In this document: positions 27,691 to 37,862 of the stretch, one piece after another
Layout of the letters: every line of letters starts with the position of its first letter
Position numbering within the stretch: the first letter of the stretch is position 1
Source: Seohaeicola saemankumensis
GTDB taxonomy: Bacteria; Pseudomonadota; Alphaproteobacteria; Rhodobacterales; Rhodobacteraceae
NCBI RefSeq assembly: GCF_021021435.1
Contig: NZ_JAINWI010000012.1
Coordinates: forward strand, 1 to 64,000
DNA: 64,000 bases
Direction of reading: 5' to 3'
Notes under the pieces: generated by a model
Databases searched by the model: none
Seen by the model: the letters and a program-made list of their open reading frames with translations, nothing else
What the model was told of the DNA's origin: nothing
Program-made: the position numbers and the translations under genes

Positions 27691-28482
27691 TCACGCCGCC
27701 GCAGCAACCGCCCGTTTGGTCATCACCCCCACCAGATGGGCGCGGTAGGCTTTGGAGCCGTGCAGGTCGCCGATCATGCCATCCGCAGGCAGGGTCAGCC
27801 CGTTCAGGGCATCTGCCGTGAAGGATTTGGACAATGCGGCTTCCGCCTCGGTCCAGCGGAATACGCCTTCTTCCGACGCACCTGTCACTGCCACGCGCAC
27901 ACCGTCCGCGTATTTCGCCACGAACACACCGACCAGCGCAAAGCGCGAAGCGGGTTGTTCGAACTTCTGGTAATTCGCCTTCTCGGGGATGGGAAAGCGC
28001 ACCTCGGTGATGATCTCGCCCTCGTTCAGGGCTGTGGTGAACATGCCCTGAAAATAGTCATCCGCCGCGATCTTGCGGGTATTGGTGATGATCACCGCAC
28101 CCGAGCCCAGCGCCGCCGAGGGATAGCAAGCCGAAGGATCGTTATTGGCAAGGCTGCCGCCGATCGTCCCGCGGTTACGCACCGCCGGGTCACCGATATG
28201 GCTGGCAAGACCGGCCAGCGCCGGATAATGCGCCACAGCCTCGCGCGCCACCAGGGCATGGGGGGTGGCCCCCCCGATGCACAGATGCCCGTCATCCGAC
28301 ATGCAGACGCCCTGCATCTCGGTGATCGCAGTCAGGCTGACTAGTGTTTCAGGGCTGGCAAGGCGCTGTTTCATGGTGGGCAGAAGGGTCTGCCCCCCGC
28401 CCAGCGCCTGCGCGCCCTCATGCCCCAAGGCCGATGCTGCATCGGCTATCGTCGTGGGACGGACCAGTTCGAAGTTATACAT
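27691..28482 (-). CDS. coxM: CO dehydrogenase-family medium (FAD) subunit
   Basis: 263 residues, shorter than the usual 280-290. FAD-binding motifs of the xanthine oxidase family are present: ALGGGQTLLPTMKQRL (about 31-45) and VRNRGTIGGSLANNDP (about 100-115). It passes electrons from the Fe-S subunit to an external acceptor. The last gene of the S-L-M operon, 13 bases after coxL. Confidence 0.93.
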   Translation of the reverse strand: MYNFELVRPTTIADAASALGHEGAQALGGGQTLLPTMKQRLASPETLVSLTAITEMQGVCMSDDGHLCIGGATPHALVAREAVAHYPALAGLASHIGDPAVRNRGTIGGSLANNDPSACYPSAALGSGAVIITNTRKIAADDYFQGMFTTALNEGEIITEVRFPIPEKANYQKFEQPASRFALVGVFVAKYADGVRVAVTGASEEGVFRWTEAEAALSKSFTADALNGLTLPADGMIGDLHGSKAYRAHLVGVMTKRAVAAAA

Positions 28483-28494
28483 GGTTATGCCTCC

Positions 28495-30861
28495 TTACGC
28501 GTTCATCGCGGCCCACACCCGATTGGGCGAGAGCGGCATGTCGATATGGGTGATATGGGTCTTGCCTGCCGAATGCAGCGCGTCGATCACGGCATTCACC
28601 ACTGAGGGGGGTGAGCCGATGGCCCCGGCCTCGCCGCAGCCTTTCACGCCAAGCGGGTTATGCGTGCAAGGCGTGACGCAGGAGTGATCCACCGCATAGA
28701 ACGGCACATCCGCCGCGCGCGGCATGGCGTAATCCATATACGATCCCGTCAGAAGCTGGCCGTTATCATCGTAAACAGCCCCTTCCAGCAGCGCCTGACC
28801 GATGCCCTGCCCGATCCCGCCATGCACCTGACCCGACACGATCATCGGGTTGATGATATTGCCGAAATCATCCGCAGCACTGAACCGCTCGATCGTGACG
28901 CGGCCTGTATCCGGATCAAGCTCCACCTCGCAGGCATAGGCCCCCGACGGGTAGGTGAAGTTGGATGGATCGTAGAAGGCCGTTTCCTCGAGACCCGGTT
29001 CGATATCTTCCAGCGGGTAGTTGTGGGGCACATAGGCGGCAAGGGTCACATCGCCCCAAGCAACCGATTTGTCGGTGCCCGCGACGTGGAACTTGCCGTC
29101 CTTGATCTCGATATCCGCGTCTGATGCTTCCATCAGATGGGCCGCGATCTTCTTGGCCTTATTGATGATCTTCTCGGTTGCGCGAACCATCGCACTGCCG
29201 CCGACAGCCAACGAGCGCGAGCCGTAAGTGCCCATGCCCATCGGACCCTTCGCGGTGTCGCCATGGACGATTTCGATCATCGACTCGTCAATGCCCAGCA
29301 TTTCCGCAATCACCTGCGGGAAGGCGGTTTCATGCCCCTGCCCGTGGCTGTGGCTGCCAGTCATCACGCTGATCGAACCTGTCGCGTTCACCCGCACCGT
29401 GGCGCTTTCATAGAGCCCCGCGCGTGCACCCAACTGGCCCACAAGGTTCGACGGTGCAATGCCGCAAGCCTCGATATAGCAGTTCACGCCCAGACCGCGC
29501 AGTTTGCCCTTGGCCTCGGACGCTTTGCGGCGGGCCGCGAAACCGGAAAAATCCGCGATCTCTTCCAGCTTGTCCATGGTGGCGACGTAATTGCCGGTGT
29601 CATAGACCACGGCCACCGGCGTTTGGTAGGGGAATTGCGTGATGAAGTTCTGGCGGCGCAGCTTGATCGGGTCGACACCCAATTCGCGCGCGGCTTTGTC
29701 GATCACACGCTCCAACTGGTATGTCGCTTCGGGACGGCCCGCGCCGCGATAGGCGTCGACCGGCACGGTATTGGTGAACACGGCCTTCACGTTCACATAG
29801 ACAAGCGGCGTGCGGTAGTTGCCCGCCATCAGCGTACCATGCAGCCATGTCGGGACCGACGGCGCAAAGGTGGACAAATATGCGCCCATATTCGCATAGG
29901 TTTCGGTCCGCAGGGCGATGAAGTTGTTATCCTTGTCAAGCGCCAGCTCGATCTTGCTCACATGGTCACGGCCATGCGCGTCGGACATGAACGCCTCGGA
30001 GCGGCTGGAGGTCCATTTGACCGGACGCTTGATCTGTCGCGCGGCGAAGGTGCAGAAGGCTTCTTCGGCATAGTGAAAAATCTTGGTGCCGAAACCGCCA
30101 CCTACATCAGGGGCCACCACGCGCAGTTTATGCTCGGGAATACCCAGCACGAAAGCGCCCATCAGAAGGCGGATCACATGCGGGTTTTGCGAGGTGGTGT
30201 AGAGCGTCGATTCATCTGTCGAGCGGTTGTAGTCGCCGACTGCCACGCGCGGCTCCATCGGGTTGGCCACCAGACGGTTGTTGACCAGTTCAAGCGAAGT
30301 CACATGCGCCGCGTTCTTGAACGCCTCGTCCGTGGCCGCCTTGTTTTCCTCGACAAAACCCCAGTCATAGCAAAGGTTCGATGTCAGATCGTCATGCACC
30401 TTGGGTGCGCCATCCTTGACGGCGGCTTTCATGTCGATGACGGCGGGCAGTTCTTCGATATCCAGCACGATGGCTTCGGCAGCGTCGCGGGCCTGTTCAT
30501 AGGTTTCGGCCACGATGGCGGCGATGGGATCGCCCACATGGCGCACCTTGCCCTGTGCCAGCACCGGATGGGCCGGTTCTTGCATCGGCTGGCCGTGCTT
30601 GTCCGTCACCTGCCAGCCGCAGGGTATACCGCCCACACCCGCGAAATCGTCGCCGGTGAAAATTCGCACGACGCCCGGCATATCCGCCGCCGCCGATGTG
30701 TCGACCTTGTTCAGCCGCCCATGCGCCACGTCCGAGCGCAGGAAATGCACATAGGCCTGACCGTAGAGGTTGATATCATCCGTATAGTTGCCGTTTCCTG
30801 TCAGAAACCGCAGGTCCTCGCGCCGCTTCGGGCTGGCGCCAATTCCATGATCCTTGGGCAT
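28495..30861 (-). CDS. coxL: molybdenum hydroxylase large subunit, form II CoxL type
   Basis: 788 residues, the standard size. It carries the form II active-site motif AYRGAGR at residues 370-376, not the AYxCSFR of form I aerobic CO dehydrogenase. Other family blocks are [15 protein letters not shown] and [14 protein letters not shown]. It binds Mo-molybdopterin cytosine dinucleotide. Form II enzymes may oxidise CO slowly or act on other small molecules, so CO as substrate is unproven. It lies between coxS and coxM in the order typical of form II operons. Confidence 0.9.
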   Translation of the reverse strand: MPKDHGIGASPKRREDLRFLTGNGNYTDDINLYGQAYVHFLRSDVAHGRLNKVDTSAAADMPGVVRIFTGDDFAGVGGIPCGWQVTDKHGQPMQEPAHPVLAQGKVRHVGDPIAAIVAETYEQARDAAEAIVLDIEELPAVIDMKAAVKDGAPKVHDDLTSNLCYDWGFVEENKAATDEAFKNAAHVTSLELVNNRLVANPMEPRVAVGDYNRSTDESTLYTTSQNPHVIRLLMGAFVLGIPEHKLRVVAPDVGGGFGTKIFHYAEEAFCTFAARQIKRPVKWTSSRSEAFMSDAHGRDHVSKIELALDKDNNFIALRTETYANMGAYLSTFAPSVPTWLHGTLMAGNYRTPLVYVNVKAVFTNTVPVDAYRGAGRPEATYQLERVIDKAARELGVDPIKLRRQNFITQFPYQTPVAVVYDTGNYVATMDKLEEIADFSGFAARRKASEAKGKLRGLGVNCYIEACGIAPSNLVGQLGARAGLYESATVRVNATGSISVMTGSHSHGQGHETAFPQVIAEMLGIDESMIEIVHGDTAKGPMGMGTYGSRSLAVGGSAMVRATEKIINKAKKIAAHLMEASDADIEIKDGKFHVAGTDKSVAWGDVTLAAYVPHNYPLEDIEPGLEETAFYDPSNFTYPSGAYACEVELDPDTGRVTIERFSAADDFGNIINPMIVSGQVHGGIGQGIGQALLEGAVYDDNGQLLTGSYMDYAMPRAADVPFYAVDHSCVTPCTHNPLGVKGCGEAGAIGSPPSVVNAVIDALHSAGKTHITHIDMPLSPNRVWAAMNA

Positions 30862-30968
30862 TACATCTCTCTCCCTGAGTGGAAAGTGGCTTTCCTTCTC
30901 GACAGCGGCACTTTCCGTGATCCTAGGTTATGCGAAGACAGCGCCGCTGCAGGGCGCATCCCTCGGTC

Positions 30969-31454
<486 letters not shown>

Positions 31455-31601
31455 GACGCTCCTCCCAGAGTCTATTTATGTCGTTCACGATATTATTCTA
31501 AACATGCCCTCGGCGTTATGAGAAGCATGAATTTTGTCGCGTATCGCAAGGATGTGACTTGCCTCCCCGAATAAGCGGCAAATCCGCAGTCGGTCCTGCT
31601 G

Positions 31602-32642
31602 TCACGCTTTGCTGTCGCGGCCCCGCCCTGCACGGGGCATTGGACGCGTTGGGATTTCCTTCAACAGCCCTCCGATACCCATTGCGGCGATATCCTGCCC
31701 GCTGACCGCTAGCCCGCAGGCTATGCGGCTAAGCACCCAGTCGGCACCATTCAGCGCGGGCGAGCGTGCGCATCCCGGCAGGCCGATTACGGGCCGCGTG
31801 CCCAAACGCCCCAGAAACAAAAGGTTGCCGGGATCGACCGGCATCCCGAAACGCTCCATCTGACCGCCCGCCAGACGCAAGGCCGCAGGGCCGACATCTG
31901 CAATATCAGACGTGGCCGACCCTGTCAGGATCAGCACCAGATCCGATGCAGATACCGCCACAGCCTCGGCCAGTTCCGCGATGCGGTGCGGCACGGTGAC
32001 GACCTGATCAAGGCGCATGCCCAGCGCGGTCAGGCGCGCCGCGACAGCGGATTGCCCTTTGTCGGGTGTCGTGGCCTCGGTACTCTCCAGCCCGCCGCCG
32101 ATTTCCGTGACGATCAGCGTGGCGGTCTGCAGCACCGGCTTTGCCAGCCGGATCGTGCCGCCCCCTTGCCCCGCCACCGCACAGGCCCTGTCCAAGCCCG
32201 CGCGCGCGACCCCGTAAGAGATGATCTTGACCGTCGCCACCATTCCGCCCTCGGCCATCTGATGAAAGGGCGGCACAGTTGCCAGCGTGATCATCGGATC
32301 GACGGCATTCACGGCGGTCAGCGCGGCCGCATCCATCACCGCCACTCCCGGCCCTGTCGCGATCAGGTTCACGCGCCCCGTGAACGGTGCTGTCAGCCGC
32401 ACACCGGCCGCTACGGGATCGGGCACGAGTGCCGCCGCCAGCGCCGCCGCCGCGTCATTCTCGTGCACATCATCCGCATCCAGCCGCGCAACGATCACGC
32501 TGTCATGGCCAGCCGCGGCCAGCGCGGTCAGATGCGACCCCTCCAGCGTCACACCTTTACGCAGACGCTTGCCGCCCAAATCGACAGAATGGGCCAGAAT
32601 GGCCCCTTCGGCATCGCGCAATGGGACGGGTCCGAACCTCAT
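31602..32642 (-). CDS. molybdopterin-binding protein, MoeA/MogA-like
   Basis: 346 residues from ATG 32642 (overlapping the upstream stop by four bases). The MoCF/molybdopterin-binding fold is visible in the second half: DLVLILTGSATSDIADVGPAA (about 230-250) with the phosphate-binding GSATSD segment. The N-terminus is an unassigned 120-residue region. It probably inserts or tailors the molybdenum cofactor for the CoxL-type enzyme encoded immediately downstream. Full MoeA has more domains, so this is a family member, not MoeA itself. Confidence 0.85.
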   Translation of the reverse strand: MRFGPVPLRDAEGAILAHSVDLGGKRLRKGVTLEGSHLTALAAAGHDSVIVARLDADDVHENDAAAALAAALVPDPVAAGVRLTAPFTGRVNLIATGPGVAVMDAAALTAVNAVDPMITLATVPPFHQMAEGGMVATVKIISYGVARAGLDRACAVAGQGGGTIRLAKPVLQTATLIVTEIGGGLESTEATTPDKGQSAVAARLTALGMRLDQVVTVPHRIAELAEAVAVSASDLVLILTGSATSDIADVGPAALRLAGGQMERFGMPVDPGNLLFLGRLGTRPVIGLPGCARSPALNGADWVLSRIACGLAVSGQDIAAMGIGGLLKEIPTRPMPRAGRGRDSKA

Positions 32643-33607
32643 CCCTTCCTCAAGACCTGCGTGCATTCGGCCAGAATCGACAGCGCAATCTCGGCGGGCC
32701 CCGCCGCCCCGATATCCAGCCCCACAGGCCCGTGGATGCGCGCGATACGGTCCGCAGCGATTCCCTTGGACTCCAGGCGCGCTACCCGCGCGGCATGGGT
32801 CCGTTTCGATCCAAGCGCCCCGATATAGAACACATCAGATGCCAGCGCCGCCTCGATCGCCGGATCATCGAGCTTGGGATCATGGGTCAACAGCACCAGC
32901 GCCGTGCGCGCATCCAGCCCCAGCGTGGCAATCGCATCATCGGGCCAGTCGTTCAGGATGGTCTCGCCGGGAAAACGTGCCTGCGATCCGAAAGCATCGC
33001 GCGGATCGACAATCACCGGATCATAGCCTGTGATCCGCGCCATCGGCACAAGGGCTTGCGCAATATGCACGGCCCCTACGACAATCATCCGCAAGGGCGG
33101 GTTATGAATGGCCACAAAAACGCGCCCCTCCTCTTCAAAGCCTGAACGGTCCATGCGGAAGCGTTCGGGATGATCCGCCTTGCTCAGATGCCTGGCGCCG
33201 CTCTCCAGATCGACGACATAGGCCACCGCCTGCCGCGCCGCGCGGGCCGTGACCAGATTGGCCAGCATTGCCTCTGGCAAAACCGCGCCGACAGGTTCCA
33301 CCAGCACGCGGATGGTGCCCCCGCAGGCCAATCCGACGGCAAAGGCATCGCCATCGCTGACCCCGTATTCCAGCAGCCGCTGGCTGCCCTGCTCCAACGC
33401 CTCCAGCGCCTCGGTCACCACTGCGCCCTCGACACAACCGCCCGAGACCGAGCCTTCCATCTCGCCCTTGCCCGAAATCACCAACTGGCTGCCAATGCGC
33501 CTTGGAGCCGAGCCCCATGTCTCGACCACGGTCGCCAACACCGCGCCGCGCCCGTCGCGGTGCCATTCCAGCGCAATCTCGGGAATACGGTCATATCTGT
33601 CAGTCAT
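32639..33607 (-). CDS. XdhC/CoxF-family molybdenum cofactor insertion protein
   Basis: 322 residues from ATG 33607, chosen because GGGAGGG lies upstream; an in-frame ATG at 33649 overlaps the preceding stop and is the alternative. An XdhC_CoxI domain (about 20-90, RGAVLATVVETWGSAPRRIG and SGGCVEGAVV) and a C-terminal Rossmann-like XdhC domain (VVGAVHIAQALVPMARITGYDPVIVDPR) are present. The family stores and delivers sulfurated Mo cofactor to molybdenum hydroxylases. Confidence 0.92.
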   Translation of the reverse strand: MTDRYDRIPEIALEWHRDGRGAVLATVVETWGSAPRRIGSQLVISGKGEMEGSVSGGCVEGAVVTEALEALEQGSQRLLEYGVSDGDAFAVGLACGGTIRVLVEPVGAVLPEAMLANLVTARAARQAVAYVVDLESGARHLSKADHPERFRMDRSGFEEEGRVFVAIHNPPLRMIVVGAVHIAQALVPMARITGYDPVIVDPRDAFGSQARFPGETILNDWPDDAIATLGLDARTALVLLTHDPKLDDPAIEAALASDVFYIGALGSKRTHAARVARLESKGIAADRIARIHGPVGLDIGAAGPAEIALSILAECTQVLRKG

Positions 33608-33645
33608 ATCTCGAACCCTCCCCTGGCCCTGACGGGCCGCATCGG

Positions 33646-34905
33646 TCATGTGGCACGCAGCGCCGCCATCAACCGTGTCTTCTCGCCCGTATCATCCTGC
33701 TTCGAGATCGCGGCGGCAAGTGCCTCGAGACTATCAATCGAATGTCCCGCACGAAAGCTGTCCACATGCGGCAGCATCGCGGCGATCCCGCGCGCCTTTG
33801 GCGCAAAACCGTCCCAGCGCAACAGCGGGTTCAGCCAGATCAGGCGGCGCGAGGACAGATGCAACCGCTCCACCTCGCGACCCAGATCGGCGTCGCTGTC
33901 GCGGTCCAGCCCGTCGGTGATCAATAGCACCACCGCGCCCTGCCCCATGACGCGGCGCGACCAGTCGCGGTTGAACGCATGCAGGCAGGTGCCGATCCGG
34001 GTGCCGCCCTCCCAGTCCTGTGCCTCGGCCCCTGCCGCTTTCAGCGCCTGATCCACGTCGCGCGTTGCCAGATGGCGGGTGATATTGGTCAGTCTCGTGC
34101 CAAAGGTGAACGCATGCACCTTTGCCCAGCCTGCGCCCTTCTCATTCGCAACGGCATGGAGGAAATGCAAAACCATCCGGCTGTACTGGCTCATCGAGCC
34201 TGAAATATCGCAAAGCACCACCAGATTAGGCCAGCGCGGGCGCGGCTGTTTCAGCGACAGCCCCTGCATCTCGCCGCCGCGCCGCATCGAGGCGCGCATG
34301 GTCCGGCGCCAGTCTATCCGGTTGCCCGTCAGACTAGGCTGGCCACGGCGCGAAGGGATGGGCTTCACCGGAAGACGCATCCGCGCCAGAATCCGCTTGG
34401 CGGCGGCGATCTCGGCCGTGCTCATCTGTTCGAAATCCAGCGTTTTCAGCCGCTCTTCGGTCGAGATGGTCATCGAGGCATCGACCTCGATCATCGTCTC
34501 CTCCTCGCGGGGCTGTTCCTGCTCCACCGGCCTGTTGGCCCCGTCCAGCAGCGCCTCGGCGGCGCGCTTCTCGGCCGCCTGCGTCTGCCGTTCCTCCTGC
34601 ACGCCACGAATGGCGGGCAGCATCATTGACATCATATGTTCCAGATAGCGCGGATCGCGCCAATAAAGCCGGAAGATTTGCGAGAACACCGCGCGGTGTT
34701 CGGGCCGGTTCACGAAACAGGCATGCAGCACCCAGAAGAAATCGCGCTTGTCGGTGAACCCCGCTGCCTGCACAGCGCGGATCGCGTCGATCACGCGGCC
34801 CGTGCCGATGGGCAACCCTGCCTTGCGCAAGGCCCGTGCAAAATGGGTGATGTTCTGCGCCAGCTTCGGATTGTCGGGCAGTTCAAGGGGAATATATTCC
34901 GCCAC
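33646..34905 (-). CDS. coxE: CoxE-type von Willebrand factor A protein
   Basis: 419 residues from GTG 34905 (preceded by a G-rich Shine-Dalgarno-like run); the longer frame begins in intergenic repeat sequence and is rejected. The C-terminal half is a VWA domain with the MIDAS signature LCDISGSMSQYSRM (about 225-238). The acidic, helical N-terminal half (MAEYIPLELPDNPKL start) is typical of CoxE. With the MoxR-type ATPase next door it forms an activation pair that matures the active site of CO dehydrogenase-type enzymes. Confidence 0.93.
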   Translation of the reverse strand: MAEYIPLELPDNPKLAQNITHFARALRKAGLPIGTGRVIDAIRAVQAAGFTDKRDFFWVLHACFVNRPEHRAVFSQIFRLYWRDPRYLEHMMSMMLPAIRGVQEERQTQAAEKRAAEALLDGANRPVEQEQPREEETMIEVDASMTISTEERLKTLDFEQMSTAEIAAAKRILARMRLPVKPIPSRRGQPSLTGNRIDWRRTMRASMRRGGEMQGLSLKQPRPRWPNLVVLCDISGSMSQYSRMVLHFLHAVANEKGAGWAKVHAFTFGTRLTNITRHLATRDVDQALKAAGAEAQDWEGGTRIGTCLHAFNRDWSRRVMGQGAVVLLITDGLDRDSDADLGREVERLHLSSRRLIWLNPLLRWDGFAPKARGIAAMLPHVDSFRAGHSIDSLEALAAAISKQDDTGEKTRLMAALRAT

Positions 34906-34917
34906 TACGCCCCCCCG

Positions 34918-34939
34918 CTTCTTCTTGCCGCAAATATCC
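34918..34939 (-). repeat. dispersed intergenic motif, copy 3
   Basis: The plus strand reads CTTCTTCTTGCC, GC, AAATATCC, immediately upstream of the coxE start. Confidence 0.7.
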
Positions 34940-34987
34940 TTGGGGGGTGCGGGGGGCAAACTGCCCTCCGTCCGCTCACCGTCCCCA

Positions 34988-35896
34988 TCACGCAGGTTCC
35001 AGCGATGCGCGCGCCTCGTCCAGCAGGCGTTTCGCCTCGCTGCCCTGCAGTTTTGCGATATCGTCCTGATATTTCAGGATCGCGCCCAGCGTGTCGGCAA
35101 TCACCTCGGGCGAGAGGCTGATCACATCCAGCGCCAGAAGGCATTTCGCCCAATCGATGGTTTCCGCGACACCCGGTTTCTTGAAAAGGTCCTCTGTCCG
35201 CAGGCGCTGCACGAAGGCCACAACCTCGCGGCTCAGCGCCTCTGAGGCTTCCGGCGCCCGGGCTTGCAGGATCTCGATCTCGCGCTCGAAGGTCGGATAA
35301 TCGACCCAGTGATAGAGACAACGCCGCTTCAAAGCGTCATGCACTTCGCGCGTGCGGTTAGAGGTCAAGATCACGATAGGCGCTTCCGGCGCGTGGATCG
35401 TACCAAGTTCGGGGATCGTGACCTGAAAATCGGACAAAGCCTCAAGCAAAAACGCCTCGAACGGTTCGTCGGTGCGGTCCAACTCGTCGATCAGCAGCAC
35501 GGGCGCGCCGCCAGCCTGCGGGCGCATGGCCTGCAGCAAAGGACGCTCGATCAGATAATCTTGCGTGAACAGTTCGGATTTCAGCGAATCCCGTTCCGCC
35601 CCGCCTGCGGCTTCGGCCGTGCGGATCGCGATCATCTGCGCGGCAAAGTTCCATTCATAGACCGCCGATGACGCATCAAGTCCCTCATAGCATTGCAGAC
35701 GGATCAGGCGGCGACCAAGAGCAGCGGCAATGGCCTTAGCGATCTCGGTCTTGCCGGTGCCGGCCTCGCCCTCCAGAAACAGCGGGCGGCCTAATTTCAG
35801 CGAGAGGAACGTGACCGTGGCCAGCGCCCGTCCGCAGACATAGTTCTGTCCGGCCAGAAGGCTTTGCACCTCGTCGATGGATTGCGGCAACGGCAT
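34988..35896 (-). CDS. coxD: MoxR-type AAA+ ATPase CoxD
   Basis: 302 residues. Walker A GEAGTGKTE (about 42-50), Walker B PVLLIDELDRTDEPF (about 132), sensor 1 VILTSNRTREVH (about 175-186), all of the MoxR family. In CO dehydrogenase clusters CoxD works with CoxE in forming the [CuSMoO2] centre of form I enzymes; in form II clusters the exact step is not known. First gene of the leftward cluster and divergent from the glycosyltransferase run at 36.1 kb (gap of about 220 bases with both promoters). Confidence 0.93.
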   Translation of the reverse strand: MPLPQSIDEVQSLLAGQNYVCGRALATVTFLSLKLGRPLFLEGEAGTGKTEIAKAIAAALGRRLIRLQCYEGLDASSAVYEWNFAAQMIAIRTAEAAGGAERDSLKSELFTQDYLIERPLLQAMRPQAGGAPVLLIDELDRTDEPFEAFLLEALSDFQVTIPELGTIHAPEAPIVILTSNRTREVHDALKRRCLYHWVDYPTFEREIEILQARAPEASEALSREVVAFVQRLRTEDLFKKPGVAETIDWAKCLLALDVISLSPEVIADTLGAILKYQDDIAKLQGSEAKRLLDEARASLEPA

Positions 35897-36114
35897 ATGT
35901 GTCCCTCCCTTGAACGCCAGAACCCTGCAACTGGGTCAAGCTGGCGTCAAGGCAAGACAGCGTGACCCGAATGCCTGCAAGATGCAGAAAGTTTTGCGAA
36001 AGATTGACGGATTCGGCCTGACCTGCGATGGTTTTCCGCAAGAATAACCTGCCACAATGGCGGGGCATGGCGACTGGCAACAGCGCGCCGGGGCAGAAGA
36101 CGGGCAAGAGTGTC

Positions 36115-37206
36115 ATGAGTGATCAGCGTCTGGAACAGGGGCCGCAGCAAGATTTGCAAAAAGATTTGCGGATCACGGCTGTCACCTGTGTCAAGAACGA
36201 GGGGCCATTCCTGCTGGAATGGATCGCTTTTCACCGCGTGATCGGTGTCACCGATTTCCTGTTCTATTCCAATGATTGCACCGATGGCACCGACCGGATG
36301 CTGGATGCGTTGGCCGAACGCGGGGTCCTGCAGCATCTGCCCAACCCCGCCGAGGGGCGCAACTACCAGATGGAGGCGCTCAAACACGCCGCCACGCAGG
36401 AGGTGGTGACAGGCGCCGACTGGGTCTGGGTTGCGGATGTGGACGAATTTCTGAACATCCATGTCGGCGATCACACGATCCCTGCCCTGATTGCCGCTTG
36501 CGGCGATCCGCAGGCGATCAGCGTGACCTTCCAGTTCTTCGCCAATGACGGTGTGGATGCCTTCACCGACCGCCCCGTGATCGAACAATTCAACCGCAGC
36601 CACAACCCCGATATCTGGTGCGGCGAAAGCGCGATTGAGGTGAAGTCCCTGGTCCGCAAGGATTTTCCTCTTCATTATTACGGCGCGCATCGTCCCTTTT
36701 TTCGTGCCAAGCTGCCGCCGCGCAACATGCCCCGCTGGACTGATGCAGCAGGCCGTGCCGTGCCCCATAAATTCCTTGTCGCGGCCAATCCTCGCCGCAT
36801 CCGCAAGTTTCCCGCCGCAGGCGCGCGCCAGTTCGCAACTTTGAACCATTACGCGCTACGCAGCCTCGACAGCTATCTGGTCAAGAACGACCGTGGCGAT
36901 GTGAACCGCGAGAACCGCGCCTTTGACGATACCTATTGGCGCGAGCGGAATGATCCCGCCCATGAGGATACCAGCATCCGGCGCTACCTGCCCGCGCTGG
37001 AGACCGAAATAGCCCGCCTGCGCTCTGATCCGGTCATTGACGCGCTGCATCTGGAATGCGTCTCCCTGCATCTTGCGCGGCGTGATGCCTTGCTGCAGCA
37101 ACCCGCATACCAGAAAATGCGCGCGCAATTGAAAGCCGCCTCGACCCTGCCACCGCAGGAAGAGGCGCTGTTGCGCGAACTTGATTTGTGGGAAGGCGCC
37201 GCATGA
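36115..37206 (+). CDS. glycosyltransferase, Glyco_tranf_2_4/GT92-like
   Basis: 363 residues from ATG 36115 (alternative in-frame ATGs at 36028 and 36067 cannot be excluded). Starts ITAVTCVKNEGPFLLEWIAF, the KNE block of the family, continues with FYSNDCTDGTDRMLD and the metal-binding DVDEF at about 112 (WVADVDEFLNIHVGD). It should transfer a sugar from a nucleotide donor to a surface glycan; acceptor unknown. First of four genes each joined to the next by an ATGA or TGATG overlap. Confidence 0.85.
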   Translation: MSDQRLEQGPQQDLQKDLRITAVTCVKNEGPFLLEWIAFHRVIGVTDFLFYSNDCTDGTDRMLDALAERGVLQHLPNPAEGRNYQMEALKHAATQEVVTGADWVWVADVDEFLNIHVGDHTIPALIAACGDPQAISVTFQFFANDGVDAFTDRPVIEQFNRSHNPDIWCGESAIEVKSLVRKDFPLHYYGAHRPFFRAKLPPRNMPRWTDAAGRAVPHKFLVAANPRRIRKFPAAGARQFATLNHYALRSLDSYLVKNDRGDVNRENRAFDDTYWRERNDPAHEDTSIRRYLPALETEIARLRSDPVIDALHLECVSLHLARRDALLQQPAYQKMRAQLKAASTLPPQEEALLRELDLWEGAA

Positions 37207-37862
37207 CAAACCCTGCGTCCCGCCTGCGCGTCGTCAACCTTGGCCTTCCCAAGACGGGCACCACCACGCTGGCCCATGCCTTGCGGCTGACAGGCATGTC
37301 CGTCGCCGATTACCGCATCCGCCGCCGCCAGACCAAGGATACAGGCCTTCACGGTGCTTTTCTGGCCGAGCGGTTCTATAACGGCTATTTCCATACCGGC
37401 GATCCGCTGGAAGGACTTGAGGCTTTCGATGCCTTCAGCGAGATCAGCAGCCTGCGCGAAGGGCATTGCCTGTGGCCCCAGACCGATTGGGGACTGATCA
37501 GCGCGATCCGCGCACATCATCCCGGCACGGTGTTTCTGGCCAGTTGGCGCGACCCGCAGGCGCTTTCGGATTCGATGCTGCGCTGGTCCGATCTGGGCAC
37601 CGAACGCCTGCCGCGCAACAATGTGCCGGGCCTTCCCGCCGGTTACGGCGCAACGACGGCCGAACGCGTGCGCTGGATCACCGCGCATTACGACCATCTA
37701 CGCGCCCTGTTCCGCGATGATCCGGCCTTTCTGCTTTATGATATCGCCGATCCCGCAGCACCGGCGCAGATCGGCGCACATATCGGGCGCAAGCTCACAT
37801 GGTGGGGCCGCGCCAACAAGAACCTGACCGCCGCACAAAAAGACGGAACCAAAGCAGCATGA
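37203..37862 (+). CDS. sulfotransferase-family protein
   Basis: 219 residues. It opens with RVVNLGLPKTGTTTLAHAL, the 5'-phosphosulfate binding loop of PAPS-dependent sulfotransferases (K-T-G-T-T), near residue 12. The rest is shorter than most (about 250-300), with WPQTDWG and SWRDPQALSDSMLRW matching the 3'-phosphate block. It likely adds sulfate to the glycan built by its neighbours. Start overlaps the previous stop by four bases (ATGA). Confidence 0.85.
   Translation: MTNPASRLRVVNLGLPKTGTTTLAHALRLTGMSVADYRIRRRQTKDTGLHGAFLAERFYNGYFHTGDPLEGLEAFDAFSEISSLREGHCLWPQTDWGLISAIRAHHPGTVFLASWRDPQALSDSMLRWSDLGTERLPRNNVPGLPAGYGATTAERVRWITAHYDHLRALFRDDPAFLLYDIADPAAPAQIGAHIGRKLTWWGRANKNLTAAQKDGTKAA

Noticed and set aside
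28495-30861. Form I aerobic CO dehydrogenase
   Set aside because: The active-site loop is AYRGAGR, not AYxCSFR.
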